The notes under the pieces: generated by a model
What the model saw: the letters and a program-made list of their open reading frames with translations, nothing else
What the model was told of the DNA's origin: nothing
The model's database searches: none
Made by a program: the position numbers and the translations under genes
In this document: piece after piece, positions 51,497 to 58,798 of the stretch
How the letters are laid out: every line of letters starts with the position of its first letter
Position numbering within the stretch: the stretch's first letter is position 1
Source: a virus
Reading direction: 5' to 3' (one strand)
Length of the DNA: 64,000 nt
Virus record (IMG/VR): IMGVR_UViG_3300042695_002264
Span: 62,001 to 126,000 of that record

Positions 51497-52096
51497 TTAT
51501 ACTATATCTAGATTTGATGTAGATTTCAATTTATTTTTCAAAAATGAAATAAATTTGTCATGCCAGTTTACAACTGTCTGTGTAGAAACCCCAAAATGAT
51601 CAGCTATTTCTTTGAAGGTTTTTACTTTATTGCCTTCAGTAAAATATCTCATTTTTATTACTTCCTTTGCTGTTTCGTCTGATGACATGCTGATTATATT
51701 TTTAATATGTGATAGTATATCATTATCTTTTGCCTGATATGAGGCCTCTTCATTAGAGTACTGATCAGCCAAATATTTTAAAACATCGCTGTCCATTGTT
51801 GATTCTTTTTTGTACTGATTGCATGCATTGAGACATGCATAAGTTACAATATTACCAAGCCAAGTTGAAAACTTCGCGCCAAATGATGGATCGAATGTTT
51901 TAGCTGCTTGATAAATAAGCGAATCTTTTTGCTCCTCAACGTCTTTTGCAATAGTTGAAGTGTTATTATGAAAATACTTGTTATATATTTTGTAACATAT
52001 TCCAGAATGCCTATCAATAAGGATTGACAGTGCGTCCTGACTTGCTTGATTCCTTACCATGTCGGCCAGATCGTTATCTTGTAGTTTATTAATCAT
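51497..52096 (-). CDS. Sigma-70-like transcription factor
   Basis: 199 residues from ATG at 52096 (MINKLQDND); an ATG at 52144 would add 16 residues reading through two hairpins. A region-2-like part (LADMVRNQASQDALSILIDR, KTFDPSFGAKFSTWLGNIV + TYACLNACNQYKK) is followed by a C-terminal helix-turn-helix (FKEIADHFGVSTQTVVNWHD) in region-4 style. It probably directs host RNA polymerase to phage late or middle promoters, although no -10 element is proven. Its gene is divergent from the plus-strand block. Confidence 0.78.
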   Translation of the reverse strand: MINKLQDNDLADMVRNQASQDALSILIDRHSGICYKIYNKYFHNNTSTIAKDVEEQKDSLIYQAAKTFDPSFGAKFSTWLGNIVTYACLNACNQYKKESTMDSDVLKYLADQYSNEEASYQAKDNDILSHIKNIISMSSDETAKEVIKMRYFTEGNKVKTFKEIADHFGVSTQTVVNWHDKFISFLKNKLKSTSNLDIV

Positions 52097-52108
52097 AATG
52101 AATTTTAT

Positions 52109-52150
52109 AAAAACGCCTAGCGTTTTTGCGGCCTTTGGCCGCATTTATTT
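52109..52150 (+). terminator. Twin hairpins between divergent genes
   Basis: AAAAACGC-CTA-GCGTTTTT (52109-52127) is followed at once by GCGGCC-TTT-GGCCGC (52128-52142) and ATTTATTTTTTT, a clear intrinsic-terminator shape for the plus strand. Yet genes diverge from this point. On the minus strand the same bases lie in the leader of the sigma-like gene. It may shield the two units from antisense transcription or act as an attenuator. Confidence 0.6.
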
Positions 52151-52179
52151 TTTTGTTCTAACATAAATTAATATTTAAC

Positions 52180-52602
52180 ATGTTTTGTTTGAAAAAGCAA
52201 TATATTTTTTTATTATCTGTCATGGATATCTACTCAATACTCCTTATTTCAATAACAATATCAATGATTCTTTACTATGTGTATGAGACGAATGTTTTGT
52301 GGGAATATTTAAATAAAATTTCTGATTTATTAAATTTTAATGGATCTAATAAGATTTTTTGCGGCATACTTTTGGTTAAGGCATATCCTAGCAGTGAAGA
52401 GCCAAACTATTTACAGTTTATTAATAAAATATATAATACTTTTACAACAAGACTACTATCGTGCCCAATATGTTTAGGATTTTGGATATGTCTAATCGCT
52501 GGTGTATTATCTGATATTATTTTAGTGCCAACCTTTGCTTTTATTTCTCTAACAATGTATTACTTTATAAAAATTTTGACAAAACTATCTGCAAAAATAT
52601 AA
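52180..52602 (+). CDS. Membrane protein with CPICLGFW motif
   Basis: Up to 140 residues from ATG at 52180; ATG at 52222 (MDIYSILLISI) gives 126 and is equally good. There is one N-terminal transmembrane helix (SILLISITISMILYYVY) and another C-terminal pair around LLSCPICLGFWICLIAGVLS and VPTFAFISLTMYYFIKI. CPxCxxFW is a motif of the small DUF1360-type membrane proteins present in many phages. It may sit in the inner membrane, function unknown. It is the first gene of the plus-strand block. Confidence 0.65.
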   Translation: MFCLKKQYIFLLSVMDIYSILLISITISMILYYVYETNVLWEYLNKISDLLNFNGSNKIFCGILLVKAYPSSEEPNYLQFINKIYNTFTTRLLSCPICLGFWICLIAGVLSDIILVPTFAFISLTMYYFIKILTKLSAKI

Positions 52603-52608
52603 TCCCTT

Positions 52609-53100
52609 ATGAAAAGCATATCGTACTATAAACCAAATAGTCAAAACAAAGGTTCTGCTGCTCAATTTCAATTTGGAGCCAAAGAAAATGACTATGGCCT
52701 TTACCTTGGCATTGTTAAGCAATTCGGGTGGAATAGCCAATCGAAGCGCGGATCATTTTCTGAAAACTCAAAAAATCCACTAAAAAATAAAAAAATCAAG
52801 TTCAACAATACAGAGGCATCTGCAATGTGTAGGGTGATAGAATCATCTTCTGAAAAATGGTCAACGGTGCATAAAAGTGAAACTAAAACCACCTCAATAT
52901 CATTCTCTCACTATATCAAGGATGGCATAAAGTTGGGGTATGGCCTTTCTATAAGCGAAAAGGATGGAGAGGCATTCATGATTGGATTCAATAATGATGA
53001 AGGTTATTTACTTAAAGAATTTTTAAAATCATATATTTTATTTACTTTCGATAAAAATAATGTTAATGATAGTGAAAATAAAAAACAATCAAATTTTTAA
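52609..53100 (+). CDS. Possible ssDNA-binding (PUR/whirly-like) protein
   Basis: A 163-residue protein. SYYKPNSQNKGSAAQFQFGA + KENDYGLYLGIVKQFGW, then KFNNTEASAMCRVIESSSEK + WSTVHKSETKTTSISFSHYI and GYGLSISEKDGEAFMIGFNN, look like the beta-sheet-plus-helix repeats of PC4/PUR/whirly nucleic-acid-binding proteins; several large phages encode a similarly built protein. The assignment is by pattern memory only. It ends directly at the ATG of the glycosyltransferase gene, so they are co-translated. Confidence 0.45.
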   Translation: MKSISYYKPNSQNKGSAAQFQFGAKENDYGLYLGIVKQFGWNSQSKRGSFSENSKNPLKNKKIKFNNTEASAMCRVIESSSEKWSTVHKSETKTTSISFSHYIKDGIKLGYGLSISEKDGEAFMIGFNNDEGYLLKEFLKSYILFTFDKNNVNDSENKKQSNF

Positions 53101-55053
53101 ATGAGAAAAAAGCGAGTACTTTTCCTTACAGACTATGCAGGTGTAAATACTGGATTTGGTAAAAATATAAAATTACTTTTAACGTATTTATATAAAACAA
53201 AAAAATACGAATTATTTCATGCAGCTTGCGGTGTTGGTAGGGATAATCCAGAATTTCAAAAATTTCCTTGGAAAACTATAGGGGTAATACCAAATGATCA
53301 GTCTTTTATTAGCAGAATGCAACAAGATCAGCATTTTGCCAGAATGGCCAGCTATGGAGAGCCAGAAATAGCTAAAATTGTAGAAGAAACAAAACCAGAT
53401 GTTATTTTTGCTATACAAGACAGCTGGGGCGCATTATTCGTAGCAGATAAGCCATTTTTTAAAAAAATTCCGACAGTTTGCTGGATTACATTTGATAGCC
53501 TTCCTCTTCTTCCAGACACCGTTGAAAAAGCCAGCAAGATAGCCAACTATTGGACATGGTCAGATTTTGCAGAAAATGAATTTCATAAACTTGGATTTGA
53601 TCACGTAAAAACTCAATATCCATTAACTAATACGGATAACTTTTATCCGCTTTCAGAAAATGAAGTGCTTACTATAAAGCAGCAGCATGGTATTGAGAAA
53701 GATTGTAAAATATTTGGTTTTGTATTCAGAAATCAATTGAGAAAACTAGTTGGTACATTAATATCTGGATATTCAGAATTTTTAAAGCAAAATCCAGAGA
53801 TGTCTAAAAAAACAAAGCTTTTGCTGCATACGCATTTTGCAGAAGGGTGGGATATTATGAGATTTGCAAAGCAATATGGGGTTCCTGAAGAAAATATTTT
53901 ATGCACCTATATTTGCAAAGAAACTTATAAATACTTCATTCTCCCATACGCTGGGCAAGATATAGAAAATCCAACAACCAAAAGAAAAACATTAATAACC
54001 ACAAATGTCAGTATTGGCGTAACTGATTCGCAATTAAACGAAATATATAATATAATGGATGCCTACCTGCATCCTGCAACATCTGGCGCATGCGAAATAC
54101 CAATTGTTGAGGCTGCATTAGCTGAAAAAATAGTATCTACATGCGACTATTCATTTGGCTGGAATGTTGTAAATCATAATAAGGGGTGTATTCCTATGGA
54201 TTATTCACTTTACAATGAACCTCCAATGGGATCAAGTACTCAGTTTTTAAAATCTCAACCTTATCCATCATCCATATCAAAAATAATGAAAAAAATTTGC
54301 GAAATGAAGAAAGATCGCAAAAAAGAAATGGAAAGACATTCTAGAGAATGGGCATTAAAAAATTATTCAGTTTCTGTAAATGGTGAAAAAATAGAAAATT
54401 TTATAGATTCGCAAAAATTTATCGAAGATGAGCAGGCATGGGTAGACAAAGAAGTTAAAAATATCAATCCAAAAGCACAAATTCAAAATATTGATGATGA
54501 CTTGCAGTGGGTATTGCAGCTTTATAGTAAAATATTAGACACTAATCCTGACCTCAACGATGATGGTGTTAGACATTGGATGATGCAAATTGAAAGAGGA
54601 ATGCCAAGACAAAATATTGAATTATATTTTAGAGATGTTGCTAATAAAGAATTGCAAAAAGAAAATCCACAAACATTGGATGTTTTATTTGACAGTAGCG
54701 ATAAGTTGAATAAATTAAAAAGACTATTAATTGTACAGCCACAAAGTGCTGGAGATATTTTTATAGTAACATCATTACTTGAATCAATCAGGTCAAAATT
54801 TACTAAAGACAAATGGAAGATATATTTTGCATGCGAGCCTAAATTTTTTGAAATCTTAGCTGGTAATGAAAACATAGATAAAATTATCCCATACAATCAA
54901 ATTATGGATAATCAAATAATTATGGAAGGTCATGGAGATCACAATGGTTATGTTGATATTTGCTTAAATCCATACTTTTCAACACAGAAGTTATTAAATT
55001 ATACTCATAACAGTTATAGCATTTCTCAATTCGATCACGAGTTTAAAAAATAA
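53101..55053 (+). CDS. GT4-type glycosyltransferase fused to the N-half of a GT9 domain
   Basis: A 650-residue protein. Residues 1-450 are GT-B (VLFLTDYAGVNTGFGKNIKL, IFGFVFRNQLRKLVGTLISG, AYLHPATSGACEIPIVEAAL). A helical linker of DUF4214 style follows (VLQLYSKILDTNPDLNDDGV). The last 110 residues (LLIVQPQSAGDIFIVTSLLE, KWKIYFACEPKFFEILAGNE) are the start of a GT9 heptosyltransferase-type domain that ends abruptly at TAA. Its other half opens the next gene, one frame away. It is probably a two-domain transferase broken or frameshifted after an A6 run. Confidence 0.75.
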   Translation: MRKKRVLFLTDYAGVNTGFGKNIKLLLTYLYKTKKYELFHAACGVGRDNPEFQKFPWKTIGVIPNDQSFISRMQQDQHFARMASYGEPEIAKIVEETKPDVIFAIQDSWGALFVADKPFFKKIPTVCWITFDSLPLLPDTVEKASKIANYWTWSDFAENEFHKLGFDHVKTQYPLTNTDNFYPLSENEVLTIKQQHGIEKDCKIFGFVFRNQLRKLVGTLISGYSEFLKQNPEMSKKTKLLLHTHFAEGWDIMRFAKQYGVPEENILCTYICKETYKYFILPYAGQDIENPTTKRKTLITTNVSIGVTDSQLNEIYNIMDAYLHPATSGACEIPIVEAALAEKIVSTCDYSFGWNVVNHNKGCIPMDYSLYNEPPMGSSTQFLKSQPYPSSISKIMKKICEMKKDRKKEMERHSREWALKNYSVSVNGEKIENFIDSQKFIEDEQAWVDKEVKNINPKAQIQNIDDDLQWVLQLYSKILDTNPDLNDDGVRHWMMQIERGMPRQNIELYFRDVANKELQKENPQTLDVLFDSSDKLNKLKRLLIVQPQSAGDIFIVTSLLESIRSKFTKDKWKIYFACEPKFFEILAGNENIDKIIPYNQIMDNQIIMEGHGDHNGYVDICLNPYFSTQKLLNYTHNSYSISQFDHEFKK

Positions 55054-55054
55054 T

Positions 55055-56278
55055 ATGTCACATCTATTAGAAACTTACAGCTTGCAAACTGGAGCAAAGG
55101 CATCAAAGCCTTTTATAATTAAAAACTTTTTCCCAGTACCAAAAAAGTACATAACCATTCACAATTCTAGCGGAATGGGCGCAAAAAATTATGATCATTT
55201 TCAAGATGTAATTGATGAGATTTTAGTGAAGTTAAAAGACAATGGTATTGAAATTGTACAAATTGGTGGAGCAGAAGATCTAGCCCTCAATGGATGCGTT
55301 CATTTACATGGCAGAACAAATTATCACCAAACCGCATATATCATTCAAAATTCACTCCTTCATATTGGAAATGACAGTTTTCCCGTCCATATCGCATCTG
55401 CGGCGGACAGGCCCATTATAGCTCTATATAGTATAACCACGCCAAGTATTGCTGGCCCATGCTTTAATTCAAAAGAAATAAATGACTATAAAGTTTTTTG
55501 CTTTTCTCCAGACTATAAAGGCAAAAAGCCATCCTTTAATCCCAACGAAAGTCCAAAAACAATAAATACAATAAATTTTGAAAATATTATTGAAGCAATT
55601 GAAAAGATATTAAATATCGATACTGGATATAATATAAAAACTATATTCAAAGGGGACAAATATCTTGCAAGAGTTATAGAATTTATTCCAGATACATTGC
55701 TTAGACCAGACTTTGCTGGCGGTAGTTTGATAAACATGAGAGTTGATCTGTGTAACGGCGATATTGATGAAAATTTAATATTTGCAAATTTAAAAAGTAG
55801 GAAGTTTAACATATTTTTAAAAAATTCTAAAAAAATTAAAAATTTGCATATATTGCCTATGTTAAAAGAAAATATTGCTAATATATTCATTGATGTTACT
55901 GATGAGGTGGTAGATATTGAATACATATCATCATTAGTAAATTATGGAATAAAACCAACAATATTATATACTGGAGAAGATGAAGATTATTTTAACGAAA
56001 TTAAAATAAATTTAATAAATTTTAATTTGAATTTTATAAAATACTCTCCACAAAAAATAAAAATAGAGGATATTGTAAAAAATAACAATATTGATAATAT
56101 TATATTCAAAACAAATCGCCTCATTTTAAGTTCTGGAAAATTATACCTTTCCATAGCATCTTACTTAAATGGTCAAAGCTCAAACAGTAATTTTGAAAAA
56201 TTAAACGAAATTAAAAACTACAAAGATCTTGACAAAGAATTAGAATTCTGTTATCTTTATATCAAAGAAGATAAATAA
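55055..56278 (+). CDS. C-half of a GT9-type glycosyltransferase with extra domain
   Basis: A 407-residue protein whose ATG lies one base after the previous stop. SHLLETYSLQTGAKASKPFI, YITIHNSSGMGAKNYDHFQD and LLHIGNDSFPVHIASAADRP + IIALYSITTPSIAG are the second (donor-binding) half of a GT9 domain, with no first half of its own. Residues of about 190-400 are an unassigned, Asn/Ile-rich alpha/beta region. Deleting one A from A6 at 55045-55050 would join both frames into a single protein of about 1060 residues. Confidence 0.72.
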   Translation: MSHLLETYSLQTGAKASKPFIIKNFFPVPKKYITIHNSSGMGAKNYDHFQDVIDEILVKLKDNGIEIVQIGGAEDLALNGCVHLHGRTNYHQTAYIIQNSLLHIGNDSFPVHIASAADRPIIALYSITTPSIAGPCFNSKEINDYKVFCFSPDYKGKKPSFNPNESPKTINTINFENIIEAIEKILNIDTGYNIKTIFKGDKYLARVIEFIPDTLLRPDFAGGSLINMRVDLCNGDIDENLIFANLKSRKFNIFLKNSKKIKNLHILPMLKENIANIFIDVTDEVVDIEYISSLVNYGIKPTILYTGEDEDYFNEIKINLINFNLNFIKYSPQKIKIEDIVKNNNIDNIIFKTNRLILSSGKLYLSIASYLNGQSSNSNFEKLNEIKNYKDLDKELEFCYLYIKEDK

Positions 56279-56280
56279 TT

Positions 56281-57057
56281 ATGCCTAAAACATCTCAAAA
56301 AACAGAAACAGTCGTAGTCAATTCAGATAGCAATCCTACTGTAGATAGTGATTCGAAAATTTTTTCTAGAAATGAAAGTGGTCTTTTAAATAATACCAAA
56401 TATAAATACAGCGACGATGGAACAATTAACTGGAAATCCATGGTTAAACCAGAATTCTTAGTCCCAAACAAGGATAAATTTACAGCAACAACAGATTTTA
56501 ATTCTATTGACGTAACCCAGCTCGACGACAGTCAGCTTTTAATCCTTCTTGGCGGCATTAAAGATGTTGCTTGCATAAGGGGATTCTCTTCCGTTGATTA
56601 TGATGTTATTACTGCCAGACAGGACTATGTTGCAGTTAAATGTAATATATCTTGGATTGCTAATTATGAAACTGGAATGATACCTGTAAAATTTTCAGCC
56701 TTAGCTGACGCCCATTTCGAGAATACGAGTGGTTTTGGTAATAAGTTTTTAATGGCAATTGCAGAAAATAGAGCGTTTATTCGCGCAGTTCGTAATTTTC
56801 TTAGAATTAATATTGTTGGCCAAGACGAAATCGATCCAAAAAAGAAAAATGAAATTATTGAAGAATCCCAACCAACAAATCCAGCTAGTGTTTTAAACAA
56901 AGTTATGTCTGAGGTGGGCTTGAGTTTTGAAACAATAAAGGCAAAGCTTGTAACTGAAAATGATCAAGATGCGGCTGAATGGAATGCAATTTCAGATATT
57001 CCCAAAAAACGAATATTTGAAATTATAGAGAGAATTAAAAGAAAAAATAAAAACTGA
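56281..57057 (+). CDS. Rad52-like ssDNA-annealing candidate
   Basis: A 258-residue protein. The disordered start (MPKTSQKTETVVVNSDSNPT) is followed by a core with ISWIANYETGMIPVKFSALA, DAHFENTSGFGNKFLMAIAE and NRAFIRAVRNFLRINIVGQD. The AExRAxxRAxRxxLxI pattern is the hallmark of Rad52/Erf-type annealing proteins used by phages. The C-terminal 60 residues (SVLNKVMSEVGLSFETIKAK) look like a small separate helical domain. It would promote recombination with the RecA and nuclease genes, though no neighbour supports this directly. Confidence 0.5.
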   Translation: MPKTSQKTETVVVNSDSNPTVDSDSKIFSRNESGLLNNTKYKYSDDGTINWKSMVKPEFLVPNKDKFTATTDFNSIDVTQLDDSQLLILLGGIKDVACIRGFSSVDYDVITARQDYVAVKCNISWIANYETGMIPVKFSALADAHFENTSGFGNKFLMAIAENRAFIRAVRNFLRINIVGQDEIDPKKKNEIIEESQPTNPASVLNKVMSEVGLSFETIKAKLVTENDQDAAEWNAISDIPKKRIFEIIERIKRKNKN

Positions 57058-57061
57058 CAAG

Positions 57062-57625
57062 TTATTCGCCTTCACTTGGCAAATCTGGCGGCTTCGAAAA
57101 CGGTGAAGGCAAGAACATAAAGCCATCACATGATTGAAAAAGTATTAAATCATTTGTTACGTGTCTTTGAATTTTAAATAAAGTATCATTAAATTCAAAA
57201 ATAGAGCCGTCACCATCAAAGCTAGCAAGCGGATAGATACTCAGTATAGGGATCCTTAATGCAACTTGCCCAGACAATGTTTTTGATTGTTCGTCACTAT
57301 ATTCTTGCATAGATGGATAATTTTCCCACCATTGATTGTTATAATTAAAATTTGCAGCAAATGGATTTCCATTATTAAAAAAAACTTCCAACCAAACCTT
57401 CCATAACGAATCGCTTGTAACTGGGATAGCAACATCCTTATTGGATATATTTAGAGTACTATCTGCTGACAAACCAATAAAAATATTAGAATTTGTATTG
57501 ATATTGACAGTATTTAATGTTGAAGAGCATATTGGCGCAAATGGTCCAATTTCAGCCCTTTCTGGATATTTTGTGCTGATCCCTGGCGAACCAAATGGCT
57601 CATTTTTTAATATAAAGTTGCTCAT
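57062..57625 (-). CDS. Tail-associated structural protein
   Basis: A 187-residue protein (MSNFILKNEPFGSPGISTKY) that is Asn/Ser-rich and beta-like (SNIFIGLSADSTLNISNKDV, LFKIQRHVTNDLILFQSCDG), ending in a Pro-rich tail (FSKPPDLPSEGE). It converges with the plus-strand block four bases away. No enzyme motif; placement after four other tail-type genes supports a virion role. Confidence 0.55.
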   Translation of the reverse strand: MSNFILKNEPFGSPGISTKYPERAEIGPFAPICSSTLNTVNINTNSNIFIGLSADSTLNISNKDVAIPVTSDSLWKVWLEVFFNNGNPFAANFNYNNQWWENYPSMQEYSDEQSKTLSGQVALRIPILSIYPLASFDGDGSIFEFNDTLFKIQRHVTNDLILFQSCDGFMFLPSPFSKPPDLPSEGE

Positions 57626-57631
57626 AATTAA

Positions 57632-58798
57632 TTATACAACATAGGAGTAATATTCCCTAAAAATATTTATATTAGAACCCAAGATCCCTGTTTTATAAAA
57701 ATTATTACCAGAAATAGAATAGAATGCTGAACCAGTAAAGCCTATATTTTGATTTGGTTGTTCTATCTGCTTGTATACTTCGATTTTTTTATTCTGCTCA
57801 AATATATTTGGGCTAACATTCATTTTTCCACTATACAATTCGCCTGTTAGCAAAGCATTTTGCCCATCAATTATAAGAGACCAAGATCCGGTAAATGTAT
57901 CTTGATAGCCATTTTGATTAATATTATTACCTTCATATCCACTAATAAAAATATACGCTTCTGATGTTTCTTTATCAGTATTTTTGAAAGTAAGATCAAA
58001 TATAAAAGATGATCTCAATAATGAATTAGCTTCTGATATGGAAGTTGACGGATTAATACTCAATAATAAATCTTGTGTTGGAGATTTTTTATACCTAGAT
58101 ATAAACAAATTTCTTCCTATAATTCCAGCATTTGTATGTAAAATTAATGGTATATAAGTATCAACAAATGGAAGTCTATCTTGTATTTGTTCGATATTAA
58201 AATTAAAAATTTGATTTTTATCTATTTTAATTCCAGTTTTCCAATCATTTACTCCAGATATTTGAAAATAAAGTGATTGAATATTATTATTAAAATTACT
58301 ATTTCTGCCTATTTCTCCAGAATATAAAATGAATGGGCCATTGTTATTTTTATTTCCAGATATTGTAACTTGCACATTTTCAGTGGAAAAGCCTGAATTT
58401 TCATATATAAAATCTATAATAGGTAATTCCCCATAAAAAAAGGTTTTAGGAAAAAAATCTTTACTATCCCAACTATATCCTGTTGTCCAATTAAATGAGA
58501 ACCCACTGGCTTTTCCAAAATTTCCAGTTTTTGAATAAATGTATTGATCGTTTAAAAATATATTAAAATAATTTTCAGAATAATTTCCTGAAATATTTAC
58601 AATACTTTGCGGCTGAAAAGAATAAATAAAATTATTTTCATCAAAAATTTTTCCACTAACAAAATTTATATTTAAATTTTGATTTGTATTGGTGACAATT
58701 TCAAAATTGCCACTCCAATCATTTTGTTCATTATTCCAAAAAAAATTAAATATACAATTTTTTTGCGGATATATATAGTTTGTAAATCCAGTAATCAT
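57632..58798 (-). CDS. Tail structural protein
   Basis: A 388-residue protein with repeated Asn/Ile/Gly-rich beta segments ending in SGNN or SGxY turns (VQVTISGNKNNNGPFILYSG, FTGSAFYSISGNNFYKTGIL). The lattice of short strands is typical of tail or baseplate components in this window. ATG overlaps the stop of the 757-residue gene (ATGA), so they are translated together. No homologue can be named. Confidence 0.6.
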   Translation of the reverse strand: MITGFTNYIYPQKNCIFNFFWNNEQNDWSGNFEIVTNTNQNLNINFVSGKIFDENNFIYSFQPQSIVNISGNYSENYFNIFLNDQYIYSKTGNFGKASGFSFNWTTGYSWDSKDFFPKTFFYGELPIIDFIYENSGFSTENVQVTISGNKNNNGPFILYSGEIGRNSNFNNNIQSLYFQISGVNDWKTGIKIDKNQIFNFNIEQIQDRLPFVDTYIPLILHTNAGIIGRNLFISRYKKSPTQDLLLSINPSTSISEANSLLRSSFIFDLTFKNTDKETSEAYIFISGYEGNNINQNGYQDTFTGSWSLIIDGQNALLTGELYSGKMNVSPNIFEQNKKIEVYKQIEQPNQNIGFTGSAFYSISGNNFYKTGILGSNINIFREYYSYVV

